64,000 bases of DNA from Fodinibius sp036381435 (GTDB taxonomy: Bacteria; Bacteroidota; Rhodothermia; Balneolales; Balneolaceae): the NCBI GenBank assembly GCA_036381435.1, contig DASVCW010000029.1:1-64000 (forward strand). Reading direction: 5' to 3'. Position 1 is the first letter of the stretch, and every line of letters begins with the position of its first letter. Under the pieces are notes generated by a model. That model saw only the letters and a program-made list of their open reading frames with translations, did no database searches and was not told the origin of the DNA. The translations under genes were made by a program, and so were the position numbers. Below, one piece after another: positions 16,375 to 26,528 of the stretch.

Positions 16375-18783
16375 TCATTCACTTCTCAAACTATCCACCG
16401 GATTCGCCAAGGCCGCGCGAATACTTTGCCAGCTTACAGTAGCTAAAGCAATGAGCAGGGCTAATGCTCCCGCCAGTAAAAATATGCCAACACCGATTTC
16501 AATTCGATAAGCAAAGTCTTGCAGCCATTGGTTCATAAAATACCAGGCAATGGGTACGGCAATCACAAAGCCGATGAGCACCAGCTTTAAGAAATCTTTG
16601 CTAAGCAGGCCTACAATGTTTGAAATGGTAGCGCCCATCACTTTGCGAATGCCTATTTCTTTGGTGCGGCGTTCAGTTGCCAACATTGAAAGGCCGAATA
16701 ATCCAAAAGAGGTAATTAACAGAGCAAAACCGGCGGCATAGCGGATAATGGTTTTCCATCGCTGTTCAGTCCTATAGGCTTGCTCTACAACCTCATCGAG
16801 GAACTGGTATTGAAAAAGACGTTTGGGGGCAACTTCGCTCCACGTTTTCCTAAGAAAATTCAAAGTGTTGGGAATATCTGAAGCTTTTATACGAACATAT
16901 ATATCGCTTACACCACCAAAAGTTTTGCTTGGAATAAGAATAGTTGGGGCTATTTCGTAACTTAATGGTCGATTATGGAAATTTTCTGTAACGCCAATTA
17001 TCTGCAACCTATCTGCAGCTTGATTAAGTAATGAATTTCCCGTCAATATAAGATTTTTCTCCACCGCTGTTGTCCAACCCATTGCATTTACGAGCGCTTC
17101 ATTAACAATTACCGGAAGTCCATTTACGGCTCGTTGTGATGAAAAACTACGTCCTTGTTTCAGTCTGATCTCTAAGGTTTCTAAAAAGTTTTCGCTTACG
17201 GGGATAGTTTGTACTTGTAACCTTTCTGTATCACTTAATTCAATTTGTGCTTCAAGTCCCTGACCCCAAAAGCCAAAAGATGCCCCCGCAACTTCTTGGA
17301 CTGCTTCATGTCGACTGATCTCTTGTCGATATGATTCGAGAATTTGTTGCCCCTCATTTGTGCTTCCCAATCCTGATATTTCTATAACCTGTTGTTGATT
17401 GAAACCCAGATTTTTTTTCATGAAATTGAGCTGCGCAGACATGATAAGGGTACCAATTATAAGCGCTATAGATAGAGCAAATTGTATAACCACAAGCGAT
17501 TGCGTTATATGGTATGATTTTCCTGTGGTACTCTTTTTAGAAAGGATTCGCGACGGTTTGAAAAGTGAAAGTATTAATGCGGGATAGCTGCCTGCGATAA
17601 GTCCCACTCCAATGATTAGCAGAAGTAAAAAGCTCGTCATTTCAAGGGTTAAACGCAGCGTTAAATTAGTACCTGCCAAATTATTAAATGTGGGCAGAAA
17701 GGCTTGTGCTAAAGTTATTCCAACTACAACAGCAGCGCCTGCAGTAAGTACCGCCTCAGCCCAGAATTGAGTTCGAATTTGCATCCTGCCGGCACCCATA
17801 ACTTTTCGCACGCCTACCTCCTTTGAGCGGGATTTAGATTGCCCCAATGATAATGTGGTAAAGTTTATACAGGCAGTGAACAACACAAGTAATGCTATAA
17901 ACAGCATAATATATGCATAGACCGGATTAGCAGGGGGTGAAAGTGCAGAACCTGAGATACCAGTTTGATGATGAATTGCAGTGAGCGGTTGAAGGCTAAG
18001 GCCCACCTTCTCAGCTTCTTCCCCAAAATGTTGCTCGGCAAAGTCTGTTAATTTTAGTTTCAACTCCTTAGATTTCGTTTTTTTATTTAACAGGACGAAT
18101 GTTTCACCGAGCGGAAATTGCCATGAACTAAAGATTAGCCTCCTAAAGCTATCCGGCCAAGAATGTTTCACTGTTTTAAGTGGCAGGAGTACATTAAACT
18201 GCATTGAAGAATTTGTCGGTATATTTTCAACAACTCCGGTTACCTGTAAATTGATTTCTTCATCTTCAATCTTAACAGAAACAGATTGCCCAACAGGATT
18301 TGAATTGCTGAAATATTTTTGAGAGAATTCTTTGCTAATCACTATTCCGTTTGGGGCAGTAAGGGCCTCTTTTGGATTACCTTTTAACAGATGGAATGTA
18401 AAAACTTCAAAGAATGAACCATCGACATAAAGAGCTTCTTTTTTTACATAAGAGTTATTATCTATAGCAATACGAATATCTCCAGCAGTAAGACGAACGG
18501 TTTTCTGGACTTCAGGAAAAGTGTTTTTCAAAGCCGCGGCGAGAGGAGCAGGTGTGTCGGCAGTTGGTCCCACATCTCCGTTCGGTTCTGTTAATAGGCG
18601 ATTTACACGAAAAATGCGATCTGCCTTTTGATGAAACTCATCATATGTCCACTCATTATGTACATAAAGAAAGAGCAGAATACAACATGCAATGCCCAAT
18701 GCTAAACCGACTATATTTATAAGTGAGTACTTTTTCTTCCGTACCAGATTACGCCAAGCAACTTTGATGTAGTTTCTAAACAT
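16375..18783 (-). CDS. FtsX/MacB-type ABC transporter permease, array copy 2
   Basis: An 802-residue paralogue starting MFRNYIKVAWRNLVRKKK. The coupling motifs are EVGVRKVMGA (first half) and EIGIRKVMGA (second half), and the tail is NPVDSLRSE. The periplasmic domains differ strongly from those of the neighbours (for example RLLTEPNGDVGPTAD after TM1), while the last ~95 residues are nearly identical to copies 1, 3 and 5. The stop lies 71 bp before the start of copy 1, so the two are probably co-transcribed. Confidence 0.85.
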   Translation of the reverse strand: MFRNYIKVAWRNLVRKKKYSLINIVGLALGIACCILLFLYVHNEWTYDEFHQKADRIFRVNRLLTEPNGDVGPTADTPAPLAAALKNTFPEVQKTVRLTAGDIRIAIDNNSYVKKEALYVDGSFFEVFTFHLLKGNPKEALTAPNGIVISKEFSQKYFSNSNPVGQSVSVKIEDEEINLQVTGVVENIPTNSSMQFNVLLPLKTVKHSWPDSFRRLIFSSWQFPLGETFVLLNKKTKSKELKLKLTDFAEQHFGEEAEKVGLSLQPLTAIHHQTGISGSALSPPANPVYAYIMLFIALLVLFTACINFTTLSLGQSKSRSKEVGVRKVMGAGRMQIRTQFWAEAVLTAGAAVVVGITLAQAFLPTFNNLAGTNLTLRLTLEMTSFLLLLIIGVGLIAGSYPALILSLFKPSRILSKKSTTGKSYHITQSLVVIQFALSIALIIGTLIMSAQLNFMKKNLGFNQQQVIEISGLGSTNEGQQILESYRQEISRHEAVQEVAGASFGFWGQGLEAQIELSDTERLQVQTIPVSENFLETLEIRLKQGRSFSSQRAVNGLPVIVNEALVNAMGWTTAVEKNLILTGNSLLNQAADRLQIIGVTENFHNRPLSYEIAPTILIPSKTFGGVSDIYVRIKASDIPNTLNFLRKTWSEVAPKRLFQYQFLDEVVEQAYRTEQRWKTIIRYAAGFALLITSFGLFGLSMLATERRTKEIGIRKVMGATISNIVGLLSKDFLKLVLIGFVIAVPIAWYFMNQWLQDFAYRIEIGVGIFLLAGALALLIALATVSWQSIRAALANPVDSLRSE

Positions 18784-18966
18784 GATTTTAAGTTTGAATT
18801 AGCATTTAGCTATCAGTGTTCAGTTTTAAAGCCTGGAGCAAGGAGCATGGCGTTTTCAAATAGCAAAGTAATTTCCGATACCAGTTATCAAATTTTGATA
18901 TTTTACTGTTTAGGTCAATAACTGAAAACTTAAGAACACAATGCGCCCTGCCCCAAGCACTAGGCG
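18784..18966. repeat. Spacer with 7-bp-period repeat (copy 2 / copy 3)
   Basis: In phase steps of seven the sequence reads AGCTATC AGTGTTC AGTTTTA AAGCCTG GAGCAAG GAGCATG. It is followed by the TACCAGTTATCA...TGATATTTTA block shared with 13845 and 23975, then AATGCGC CCTGCCC CAAGCAC TAGGCGC. No gene is seen. Confidence 0.6.
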
Positions 18967-21345
18967 CTACTCACTCCGCAAACTATCCACCGGATTGGCC
19001 ACAGCCGCACGAATACTCTGCCAGCTTACAGTAGCTAAAGCAATGAACAGGGCTAATGCTCCCGCCAATAAAAATATGCCAACACCGATATCAATTCGAT
19101 AAGCAAAATCTTGCAACCATTGCTGCATAAAGTACCAGGCGAGGGGCACGGCTATCACAAAACCGATAATTACCAGCTTCAGGAAATCTTTGCTAAGCAG
19201 GCTTACAATGTTTGATACAGTAGCTCCCATCACTTTGCGAATGCCTATTTCTTTAGTGCGGCGCTCAGCGGTGAAGGTGGCCAGGCCGAAAAGCCCCATA
19301 CAGGCCAGCAATACGGCAATAGCCGCGAAACCACCAAAAACTTGTGCCAAGCGTCGTTCCTCGCGGTACATCTCGGCAAATTCATCATCCAGAAAAGAGT
19401 AAACAAAAGGTTCATTTGTAAATTCTGCCCGTACCTCTTCAATATGGCGCAGACCTTCTTGTATATGGCCCGATGCCAAGCGAATGGCAACATCTTTAGG
19501 TGATGACCAACTTTCAGAATCAAATAACGTAAGAGCAACGGGTTCTATAGATTGATGAAATGAAGCGATATGAAAATTTTCTACCACGCCGATTACTTCT
19601 CCCATTACATCACTGCCAAGGCTGAAAGGTTTGCCTACCGCTTCTTCCGTTGACCAACCCATCGCTTTGGCAGCTGCTTCATTGATCATATAGGCTTGAG
19701 TTCGATCGGTAGTTCGCTCTTCTGAAAACTGGCGGCCGGCGGCCATTTCCATTTCCAGGGTTTCAATATAATAGTAATCTACCTCACCGGGCTTAAATGA
19801 GATTGATTCGGTAGTGTCGGCTTTGGTTGCCGGAGAAAGATTCTGGGGATAAAGGCCGAATGTTACATGGAATCTTCCCGGAATTGCATTGGATACAGTA
19901 GCCGATAAAATGGCCGGATGAGATACGATTTCGCTGCGAAAGGCCTTACTACCCTGGCCCGGAACAGAGGTCATAACAACTTGTTCTCCCTCGAACCCCA
20001 GATCTTTTTGCTGCGTGTAACGAAGCTGCATGAATACAACTACTGTAGCAATAATCAGCGCCGCGGCTACAATAAATTGAACGATAACCAAACTTTTGCG
20101 TAACCAGGAACCCGAACTGCCTTTGGCTGAGTCGCCTTTTAGAACAAGCGCCGGATTAAAAGCCGAGAGATAAAATGCGGGGTATGAACCGGCTAAAAAA
20201 CCTACAATCAAGGCTATGGCTGCCAGTATGACGAACCAGTCAAAACCGGCTTCGGAAAATGTCATATTCATACCGAACAGAACGTTAAAGGCAGGTAGTA
20301 TCAAATATGCCAGGAAAAGAGCAATAATAAATGCGGCGGAGCTCATCAGAACCGATTCTCCGATAAACTGTTTTATTATTTGTGAACGTCCGGCACCTAG
20401 CGTTTTGCGAACCCCTACTTCCCGTGCCCGTTTTGCGGCTCGTGCCGTGGAGAGATTGATATAGTTTACGCAAGCGAGCAGCAAAATAAAGAGGGCAACC
20501 GAACTGAAAAGGTAAACGTAAAGCCACTGGCCGCTGAAGCCCTCCGAAACACTTAAATCTGAAAGGTAAAAATCGGAAATTTTCTGCGCGAAAAAGCCCG
20601 ATTTTGATTCTTTTCCATAATGTCTGTCGACAAACGCCTCAAATTGTTTGTTCAATTCATTTATATCGGAAGCTTCATTTAATAAAGCGTAGGTGAAAAA
20701 CATGTAGGAACGCCATGAATCTCCGTGGCTTTCGGCATAATCAAGTGTGGATAAAGAGAGAACGGCGTTAAAATCAACGTAAGAATTATCATTTGATCGG
20801 GCAACGCCGGTAATTGTATAGGCTTGTTTTCCACGCTTTTTTGAGTAAATAATCTGCTCGATTGGGTTTTCACCTGGAAAATATTTTTCAGCCAGTTCCG
20901 CAGAGATAACGGCTGTATTCGGTTCGATTAGAGCCCCCTCGCGGTTGCCGCGAATAAAGGGAAATGAAAACATATTGAAGAAATCCTCGCCTGCATGAAA
21001 TACACCGTCTTCTTCAAAATAATCCTGATCATCTATGCTGACTTCAGCTTCTCCCGGCCATAAAGTTATAACGGCTTTTTCTACCATGGGTACTTCTGCT
21101 TCTAACGCCCCGGCCAAAGGATAAGGTGTTGTGGTGCCCTTGCCCCAAAAAGAAGATTCTTTTCCGATTACTACAAGCCGATCTGCATATTCATAGAAGT
21201 CATCATGCGAGAGCTCGGAGCGCACATAGAGTGCAATAAGAATGCAACAAGCAAAACCCACGGCCAGGCCGCCGACGTTAATGAAAGTATAGCTTTTGTT
21301 ACGTTTCAAGTCTCGGAAGAGTATTTTTAAGTAGTTTCTAAGCAT
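18967..21345 (-). CDS. FtsX/MacB-type ABC transporter permease, array copy 3
   Basis: A 792-residue paralogue starting MLRNYLKILFRDLKRNKS. A start 36 bp upstream (21381) would use spacer sequence and is less likely. Its coupling motifs are EVGVRKTLGA and EIGIRKVMGA. The first periplasmic domain is distinctive (FFNMFSFPFIRGNREGAL, AEKYFPGENP), in line with MacB-type cores. The C-terminal block is near-identical to the other copies. It is flanked on both sides by spacer repeats. Confidence 0.85.
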   Translation of the reverse strand: MLRNYLKILFRDLKRNKSYTFINVGGLAVGFACCILIALYVRSELSHDDFYEYADRLVVIGKESSFWGKGTTTPYPLAGALEAEVPMVEKAVITLWPGEAEVSIDDQDYFEEDGVFHAGEDFFNMFSFPFIRGNREGALIEPNTAVISAELAEKYFPGENPIEQIIYSKKRGKQAYTITGVARSNDNSYVDFNAVLSLSTLDYAESHGDSWRSYMFFTYALLNEASDINELNKQFEAFVDRHYGKESKSGFFAQKISDFYLSDLSVSEGFSGQWLYVYLFSSVALFILLLACVNYINLSTARAAKRAREVGVRKTLGAGRSQIIKQFIGESVLMSSAAFIIALFLAYLILPAFNVLFGMNMTFSEAGFDWFVILAAIALIVGFLAGSYPAFYLSAFNPALVLKGDSAKGSSGSWLRKSLVIVQFIVAAALIIATVVVFMQLRYTQQKDLGFEGEQVVMTSVPGQGSKAFRSEIVSHPAILSATVSNAIPGRFHVTFGLYPQNLSPATKADTTESISFKPGEVDYYYIETLEMEMAAGRQFSEERTTDRTQAYMINEAAAKAMGWSTEEAVGKPFSLGSDVMGEVIGVVENFHIASFHQSIEPVALTLFDSESWSSPKDVAIRLASGHIQEGLRHIEEVRAEFTNEPFVYSFLDDEFAEMYREERRLAQVFGGFAAIAVLLACMGLFGLATFTAERRTKEIGIRKVMGATVSNIVSLLSKDFLKLVIIGFVIAVPLAWYFMQQWLQDFAYRIDIGVGIFLLAGALALFIALATVSWQSIRAAVANPVDSLRSE

Positions 21346-21377
21346 GATCTTGTGTGTTGATTGTTTGTCAATTGTGG

Positions 21378-21456
21378 GCATGGGGCAAGGAGCATAGAGT
21401 GTGGTGCAGGGAGTGAGAACACCATGCTCCCTGCACCAAGCGCCATGCGTTCTATA
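21378..21456. repeat. Spacer hairpin and 7-bp-period repeat (copy 3 / copy 4)
   Basis: GGTGCAGGGAG (21403-21413) pairs perfectly with CTCCCTGCACC (21427-21437) across a 13-nt loop. It is embedded in 7-bp-period sequence (GGGCATG GGGCAAG GAGCATA ...). It could be a terminator-like element inside the operon or a dispersed repeat. Confidence 0.55.
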
Positions 21457-23871
21457 CTATTCACTCCTCAAACTATCCACCGGATTGGCCAGCGCCGCAC
21501 GAATACTCTGCCAACTGATAGTTACCAAGGCAATAAGCAGGGCCAGCACTCCAGCCAGTAAAAATACGCCGACGCCGATGTCAATTCTGTAAGCGAAGTC
21601 TTGTAACCATTGTTGCATGAAGTACCAGGCAATAGGCATGGCTATCACAAAGCCTATAAGCACTAGCTTTAAAAAATCTTTGCTGAGTAGCCCTACAATG
21701 CCGGGAACACCGGCTCCCATTGCTTTTCTGATACCAATTTCTTTGGTTCTCCTTTCTGCAGTGAAAGCAGCTAAACCAAGTAATCCAAGACAGGCAATGA
21801 GAATAGCAATACCGGTAAAAAGCCCGAAAATACGGGCAAGACGATGCTCGGAAGCATATTCCTGAGCAAAATCCTGATCTAAAAAGAAGTATTCAAAACT
21901 ATAATCGGGGAAAAACTGCCGCCACATTTCGCGCGCATGCTCAAGTACTTCAGAAGCCCGGCCGTTCTCAAAACGTACAGCGAAAACTCCGAATGCATCA
22001 GGATTTATATCCATCACCAAGGGGTCAATGTGCTCCTGTAAGCCCTTGTGATGATAATTTTCTACTACACCTATAACCAGCCCTTCCGGACTCCTCGAAG
22101 GTGATAAGATACTTTTCCCGATAGCATTTTCCGGCGTTCCCCAACCAAAAGCTTCGACTGAGACTTCATTAATGATGAGGGCGGTATCGATATCAGTAGC
22201 AAATTGTTTCGAAAAGTCGCGGCCGGCTATTATGTTGAGGCCGAAGGTTTCAACATAATCATGATCAATTGCCATGTAGTGGGTAGAGATGCTTTCCTCA
22301 GGTGAAGCATCGGCAGCATGAGCCACCTGGCCATTCCAGCCGGTTCGTCCCGGCACGGCATTTGAAGCTGAGACGCTAATTACAGCCGGATGCCGGGCAA
22401 GTTCTTGTTTAATCGTTTTATATCGGCCCACGCGGGTATCCCAGTCGGTGCGCCTGGCATCTACTACCAATATATTCTCTTTCTGAAAACCCACATCCTG
22501 ACTCTGCATGTAATCAAGTTGTTGCAATACTACCAGAGTACAAATAATGAGGGCGCTGGAGATTATGAATTGTGCAATCACCAAGCTTTTCCGCAAACGT
22601 CGTCCACCTGCAGTCGTTAATACACCCCGTAACGTTCGTGCTGTTTCAAATCGTGATAGTACCAGCGCAGGATAACTTCCTGCAATCATTCCTACTAGTA
22701 CCAATCCTGCAAACAGCACTGCAATCGCTTCCAAACTCCATAGTGTATTGAAAGCCAATGTGCGGCCTGCCAATTCATTGAACAGAGGCATTGTTAACCG
22801 CGCTAAAATGAGTCCTGCGATCAATGCGCCAAACGTTACCAACACAGCCTCACTCAAAAACTGAACAGCCACCTGCCTTCGTTCAGCGCCTACAGCTTTG
22901 CGTACGCCGACTTCCGTTGCCCGACGCATTGATCTGGCTGTTGCAAGATTCATAAAATTGACGCATGCAATGAGCAGAATAAAGACTGCAATCACAGACA
23001 ATAGATAGACATAGGTGATATTGCCGTCTGGACCCAGGGAATTGCCACGACTTGAGTTAAGGTAGAGCTGCTGTAGTGGCTCGAGCTGAAGTTTGAGTGT
23101 ATACCCCAGCTCTTCAATGCCTTCGCTTCGTTTCATAACCAAGTTGGAAATTTCACTCCGTAAAGCTTTGGCTGAAGCACCTTTTTTCAGCAATACATAA
23201 TTAAATACATTCAAATCAAACCATTCGCTACTAAAGTTTTCTTCGCACATTCCGGTATAGAGTGCGCAAATAGTTTCGAAGGAAGCCAATATGTCGAACT
23301 GAATGTGTGAATGCTCAGGCACCTTTACCACTGCAGTAACAGTAAATGTGAGTGAATCACCCATTATGAGTGACTTTCCAACAGCCCGTTTATTCCCAAA
23401 ATATTTTTGGGCCATTTCCTGGGTGAGTACTAAAGAATATGGCCTTTCTAAAGCAGTTCCGGCGTGTCCGTCCAGAAGCGGGAAAGAAAACACTTTAAAG
23501 AATGAATCGTCGGCATAGATCATATCTTCAAAGAAGCGCCGGTTGTTGTGTTTGACAGAGAAGCGGGGGTATGTGCGTAAATAAACGACTTCCTTTACAG
23601 CCGGATATTCCCTTTCAAGAGTGCGTCCCACCGGCCATCCCACGCCCGAACCTTTTAGAAGCGATCCATTAGGTGTCGTAATATTCGAGCCTATCCTATA
23701 GATACGTTCTCCTTTCTCATGAAAATCATCATATGAAAGCTCGTTTTGAACATATAGTCCGATGAGAATACAAGCTGCCAGTCCCAGTGCCAGTCCACCT
23801 ATATTGATTAAGGTATAGCCCTTGCTTCGTCTGAGATTTCGAAAAGCAATTTTGATATAGTTTCTAAACAT
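21457..23871 (-). CDS. FtsX/MacB-type ABC transporter permease, array copy 4
   Basis: An 804-residue paralogue starting MFRNYIKIAFRNLRRSKG. It differs from the rest in the second coupling motif (EIGIRKAMGAGVPGIVG instead of VMGATVSN). It also has a longer Arg-rich middle (TTAGGRRLRKSLVIAQF). The first motif is EVGVRKAVGA. The membrane and periplasmic layout matches copy 1, and the tail NPVDSLRSE is retained. It is probably part of one long transcript with copies 5 and 3. Confidence 0.85.
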   Translation of the reverse strand: MFRNYIKIAFRNLRRSKGYTLINIGGLALGLAACILIGLYVQNELSYDDFHEKGERIYRIGSNITTPNGSLLKGSGVGWPVGRTLEREYPAVKEVVYLRTYPRFSVKHNNRRFFEDMIYADDSFFKVFSFPLLDGHAGTALERPYSLVLTQEMAQKYFGNKRAVGKSLIMGDSLTFTVTAVVKVPEHSHIQFDILASFETICALYTGMCEENFSSEWFDLNVFNYVLLKKGASAKALRSEISNLVMKRSEGIEELGYTLKLQLEPLQQLYLNSSRGNSLGPDGNITYVYLLSVIAVFILLIACVNFMNLATARSMRRATEVGVRKAVGAERRQVAVQFLSEAVLVTFGALIAGLILARLTMPLFNELAGRTLAFNTLWSLEAIAVLFAGLVLVGMIAGSYPALVLSRFETARTLRGVLTTAGGRRLRKSLVIAQFIISSALIICTLVVLQQLDYMQSQDVGFQKENILVVDARRTDWDTRVGRYKTIKQELARHPAVISVSASNAVPGRTGWNGQVAHAADASPEESISTHYMAIDHDYVETFGLNIIAGRDFSKQFATDIDTALIINEVSVEAFGWGTPENAIGKSILSPSRSPEGLVIGVVENYHHKGLQEHIDPLVMDINPDAFGVFAVRFENGRASEVLEHAREMWRQFFPDYSFEYFFLDQDFAQEYASEHRLARIFGLFTGIAILIACLGLLGLAAFTAERRTKEIGIRKAMGAGVPGIVGLLSKDFLKLVLIGFVIAMPIAWYFMQQWLQDFAYRIDIGVGVFLLAGVLALLIALVTISWQSIRAALANPVDSLRSE

Positions 23872-24078
23872 GCATTGTTAATTAATTAGCATTTGTTTTC
23901 AGTCATCAGCTTTGAATTCAAAAGCGTAGTGCATGGAGTAAGGTGCATGGCGTTTCAAACAGTAAAGTAATTCTTGATACCAGTTATCAATCTTTGATAT
24001 TCTACTGCTTTAATCAATAATTGAAAACTTGAGAGCACCATGCGCTCTGCTCCATGCCCCATGCACCATGCGCTACGC
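23872..24078. repeat. Spacer with 7-bp-period repeats (copy 4 / copy 5)
   Basis: This spacer has the clearest 7-bp period: CCATGCG CTCTGCT CCATGCC CCATGCA CCATGCG CTACGCT (24038-24079), and GTGCATG GAGTAAG GTGCATG GCGTTTC at about 23931-23958. The TACCAGTTATCA...TGATATT block lies between them. No gene is seen. Confidence 0.65.
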
Positions 24079-26463
24079 TCACTCACTTCTCAAACTATCC
24101 ACGGGATTTGCCAGAGCCGCACGAATGCTCTGCCAGCTTACAGTAGCTAAAGCAATGAACAGGGCCAATGCTCCGGCCAGCAAAAAGATGCCGAAACCGA
24201 TTTCAATCCGATAGGCAAAATCCTGCAGCCATTGCTGCATAAAGTACCAGGCAATGGGTACGGCTATTACAAATCCAATGAGTACCAGCTTCAGGAAGTC
24301 TTTACTAAGCAGGCTTACAATGTTTGAAACGGTAGCTCCCATTACTTTGCGAATGCCTATTTCTTTGGTTCTGCGCTCACTAGCATAGGCGGCCAGACCA
24401 AAAAGGCCGAGGCAGGCGATGAAGATGGCAATGCAAAAGAATATGGTGAAAATACGTGCAATTCTATGCTCCGAACGATAAAGTTGTTCAAAAGCTTCAT
24501 TCAGAAAAAAGTAATCAAACGGATAGTTTGGTGCGAATTGAAGCCAGATCTGTTCGATCTGCTCAAGTGCCTGCTTCAGTTCATTTGTATTGATTTTTAC
24601 AGCGGTGTATGCTACCCATCTTTGATAATGCCGAATGAATATGGGGGCAATTTTTTCATGAAAAGAGGTGAAGTGGAAATTTTCTACAACGCCAATAACT
24701 GTCTGGGGGTCTTGGCCTCCAAATGAAATAGTTTTTCCTACCGGATCTTTCCAGCCAAGTTCAGCTACTGCAACTTCATTGAGGAGTACAGCTTCTTTTA
24801 AATCAGTTGGTCGTTGAGCAGAGAGCTGTCGGCCTGTCTTCAGCTTTATGCCGAGCGTTTCTAAATAATCAACATCTACATCGAACTGAATCATTGATAG
24901 ATTGCCATCGTATCCTTCCGCTTCCACTGAAAATGAAGGAGTGCCCTTGGTGGGTATTGTGGTAGATATGCTTGCGGCTGTAACTTGTGGGCTTTGAAGT
25001 AATTCTTGCTTAAAAGTCTCTGCCTTCTCCGTACTGAAAGCTCCTTGTAATGGAATGACTATAACATGTTCGGCATTGAGTCCCAACTGTTTGTCTTGAA
25101 TAAAATCAAGCTGCAACCAAACAACAGCAGCGCTGATCAACATTAAAACAGATACTGCAAATTGAAAAACTACCATTCCTTTACGTACAAAGGCGCTTCC
25201 CAATCCCGTTTGAGTGTCTCCCATAAGTACTTTTCTTGGATAAAAAGCCGATAAAACCAATGCAGGATAAGCTCCCGAAAACAAACCCACTATTAAAATT
25301 GTGATACTAAATACAGCTATAAACGTCGGATGACCAATAAACCCTGTACTTAATGAGATACCCGCCAACTGTTCGACAATGGGTAGCAGCACCTGTACAA
25401 ACCCCAAAGCCAAAATGCCGGCAATTATGCAAAACAGTAAAGATTCGCCAAGGAACTGCCATGCAAGCTCAATGCGAGATGCTCCCGCTGTTTTTCTTAC
25501 ACCCACCTCTCTTGCTCGCCTCCCGGCGCTTGCAGTTGCCAAATTCATATAGTTAGCAGATGCAACGAGTAAAACCATGATGGCCACCGTTATGAAAATA
25601 TAAACATAACGAATGTCTCCCGAAGGCCCCAACTCATTGTCAGCGGGTGAATGCAGATAAATACGCGAAAGAGGTTCTAATTGGTATTTAGTACTTATGA
25701 AGTAGTGACTTTTAGCTCGATCTTGTAAAAGAGCAGGCAGCTTCTTTTCCAGTTCACTTGCCGAAGCATCAGATCTGAGTAATAAATATGTAGGAAAGGC
25801 GGCCATATTCCAGCCTCCGTTATATTCAACCATCATTCGATGCCTCTGATCATATTTCGTAGCGAAGGATGTAACAAAACGATATTGAATAGAAGAATTT
25901 GCAGGTGCATTTTCTATTACACCGGTTACTTCATAAGATTGTTCATTTTCAAGAATAATACTTTCTCCAAGCGGGTTTTTACTTCCGAAATATTTTTCAG
26001 CCATTGATTCGCTCAGCACAACCGTATATGGCCGTTGAAGGGCTGTTTGTGGATTACCACTTAATAATTTAAAGGAAAATACACTGAAGAAGCTGGAATC
26101 TGCATACAAAAGCCCAGTTTCATAAAAACTCTTGGCTCCGTACCGGACTAAAATTGGCCTTGACGATTTGCTGAATTGTACAGCTTGCAGAACTTCAGGA
26201 TACGCTTTTTCTAAAAGTGGCCCTAAAGGAGCGGGTTGAGAAATTTTTAATTCTGCTACGCCTTCTACAGAATCCATACGAGCAACACGATATATTCTCT
26301 CAGCCTTTTTGTGAAAACCATCATAACTCAATTTATGCTGTACAAAAAGAGCAATTATAATACACACCGCAAAACCTATAGCCAATCCAAATATATTTAT
26401 GAAGGTGTAGCCTTTATGCGATTTGAGATTACGAAATGCTATTTTGAGGTAGTTTTTTAACAT
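24079..26463 (-). CDS. FtsX/MacB-type ABC transporter permease, array copy 5
   Basis: A 794-residue paralogue starting MLKNYLKIAFRNLKSHKG, the first of the five in transcription order. The coupling motifs are EVGVRKTAGA and EIGIRKVMGA. The mid region reads GSAFVRKGMVVFQFAVSVLM, the usual helix that opens the second repeat. The periplasmic parts differ from those of the others. It lies 65 bp downstream of the small secreted protein gene and is presumably powered by the ATPase at 27085. Confidence 0.85.
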   Translation of the reverse strand: MLKNYLKIAFRNLKSHKGYTFINIFGLAIGFAVCIIIALFVQHKLSYDGFHKKAERIYRVARMDSVEGVAELKISQPAPLGPLLEKAYPEVLQAVQFSKSSRPILVRYGAKSFYETGLLYADSSFFSVFSFKLLSGNPQTALQRPYTVVLSESMAEKYFGSKNPLGESIILENEQSYEVTGVIENAPANSSIQYRFVTSFATKYDQRHRMMVEYNGGWNMAAFPTYLLLRSDASASELEKKLPALLQDRAKSHYFISTKYQLEPLSRIYLHSPADNELGPSGDIRYVYIFITVAIMVLLVASANYMNLATASAGRRAREVGVRKTAGASRIELAWQFLGESLLFCIIAGILALGFVQVLLPIVEQLAGISLSTGFIGHPTFIAVFSITILIVGLFSGAYPALVLSAFYPRKVLMGDTQTGLGSAFVRKGMVVFQFAVSVLMLISAAVVWLQLDFIQDKQLGLNAEHVIVIPLQGAFSTEKAETFKQELLQSPQVTAASISTTIPTKGTPSFSVEAEGYDGNLSMIQFDVDVDYLETLGIKLKTGRQLSAQRPTDLKEAVLLNEVAVAELGWKDPVGKTISFGGQDPQTVIGVVENFHFTSFHEKIAPIFIRHYQRWVAYTAVKINTNELKQALEQIEQIWLQFAPNYPFDYFFLNEAFEQLYRSEHRIARIFTIFFCIAIFIACLGLFGLAAYASERRTKEIGIRKVMGATVSNIVSLLSKDFLKLVLIGFVIAVPIAWYFMQQWLQDFAYRIEIGFGIFLLAGALALFIALATVSWQSIRAALANPVDSLRSE

Positions 26464-26528
26464 AATTTGAGATTTTTATGTTATCAGTTGATAGGGCGTG
26501 GACTTACGGTTTTAAACTCCTATTTAAC

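Noticed and set aside
21361..21592. Two short plus-strand frames in the spacer between permease copies 3 and 4
   Set aside because: They consist of heptamer repeats and the antisense of the conserved permease C-terminus. The same shadow appears at every permease 3' end.
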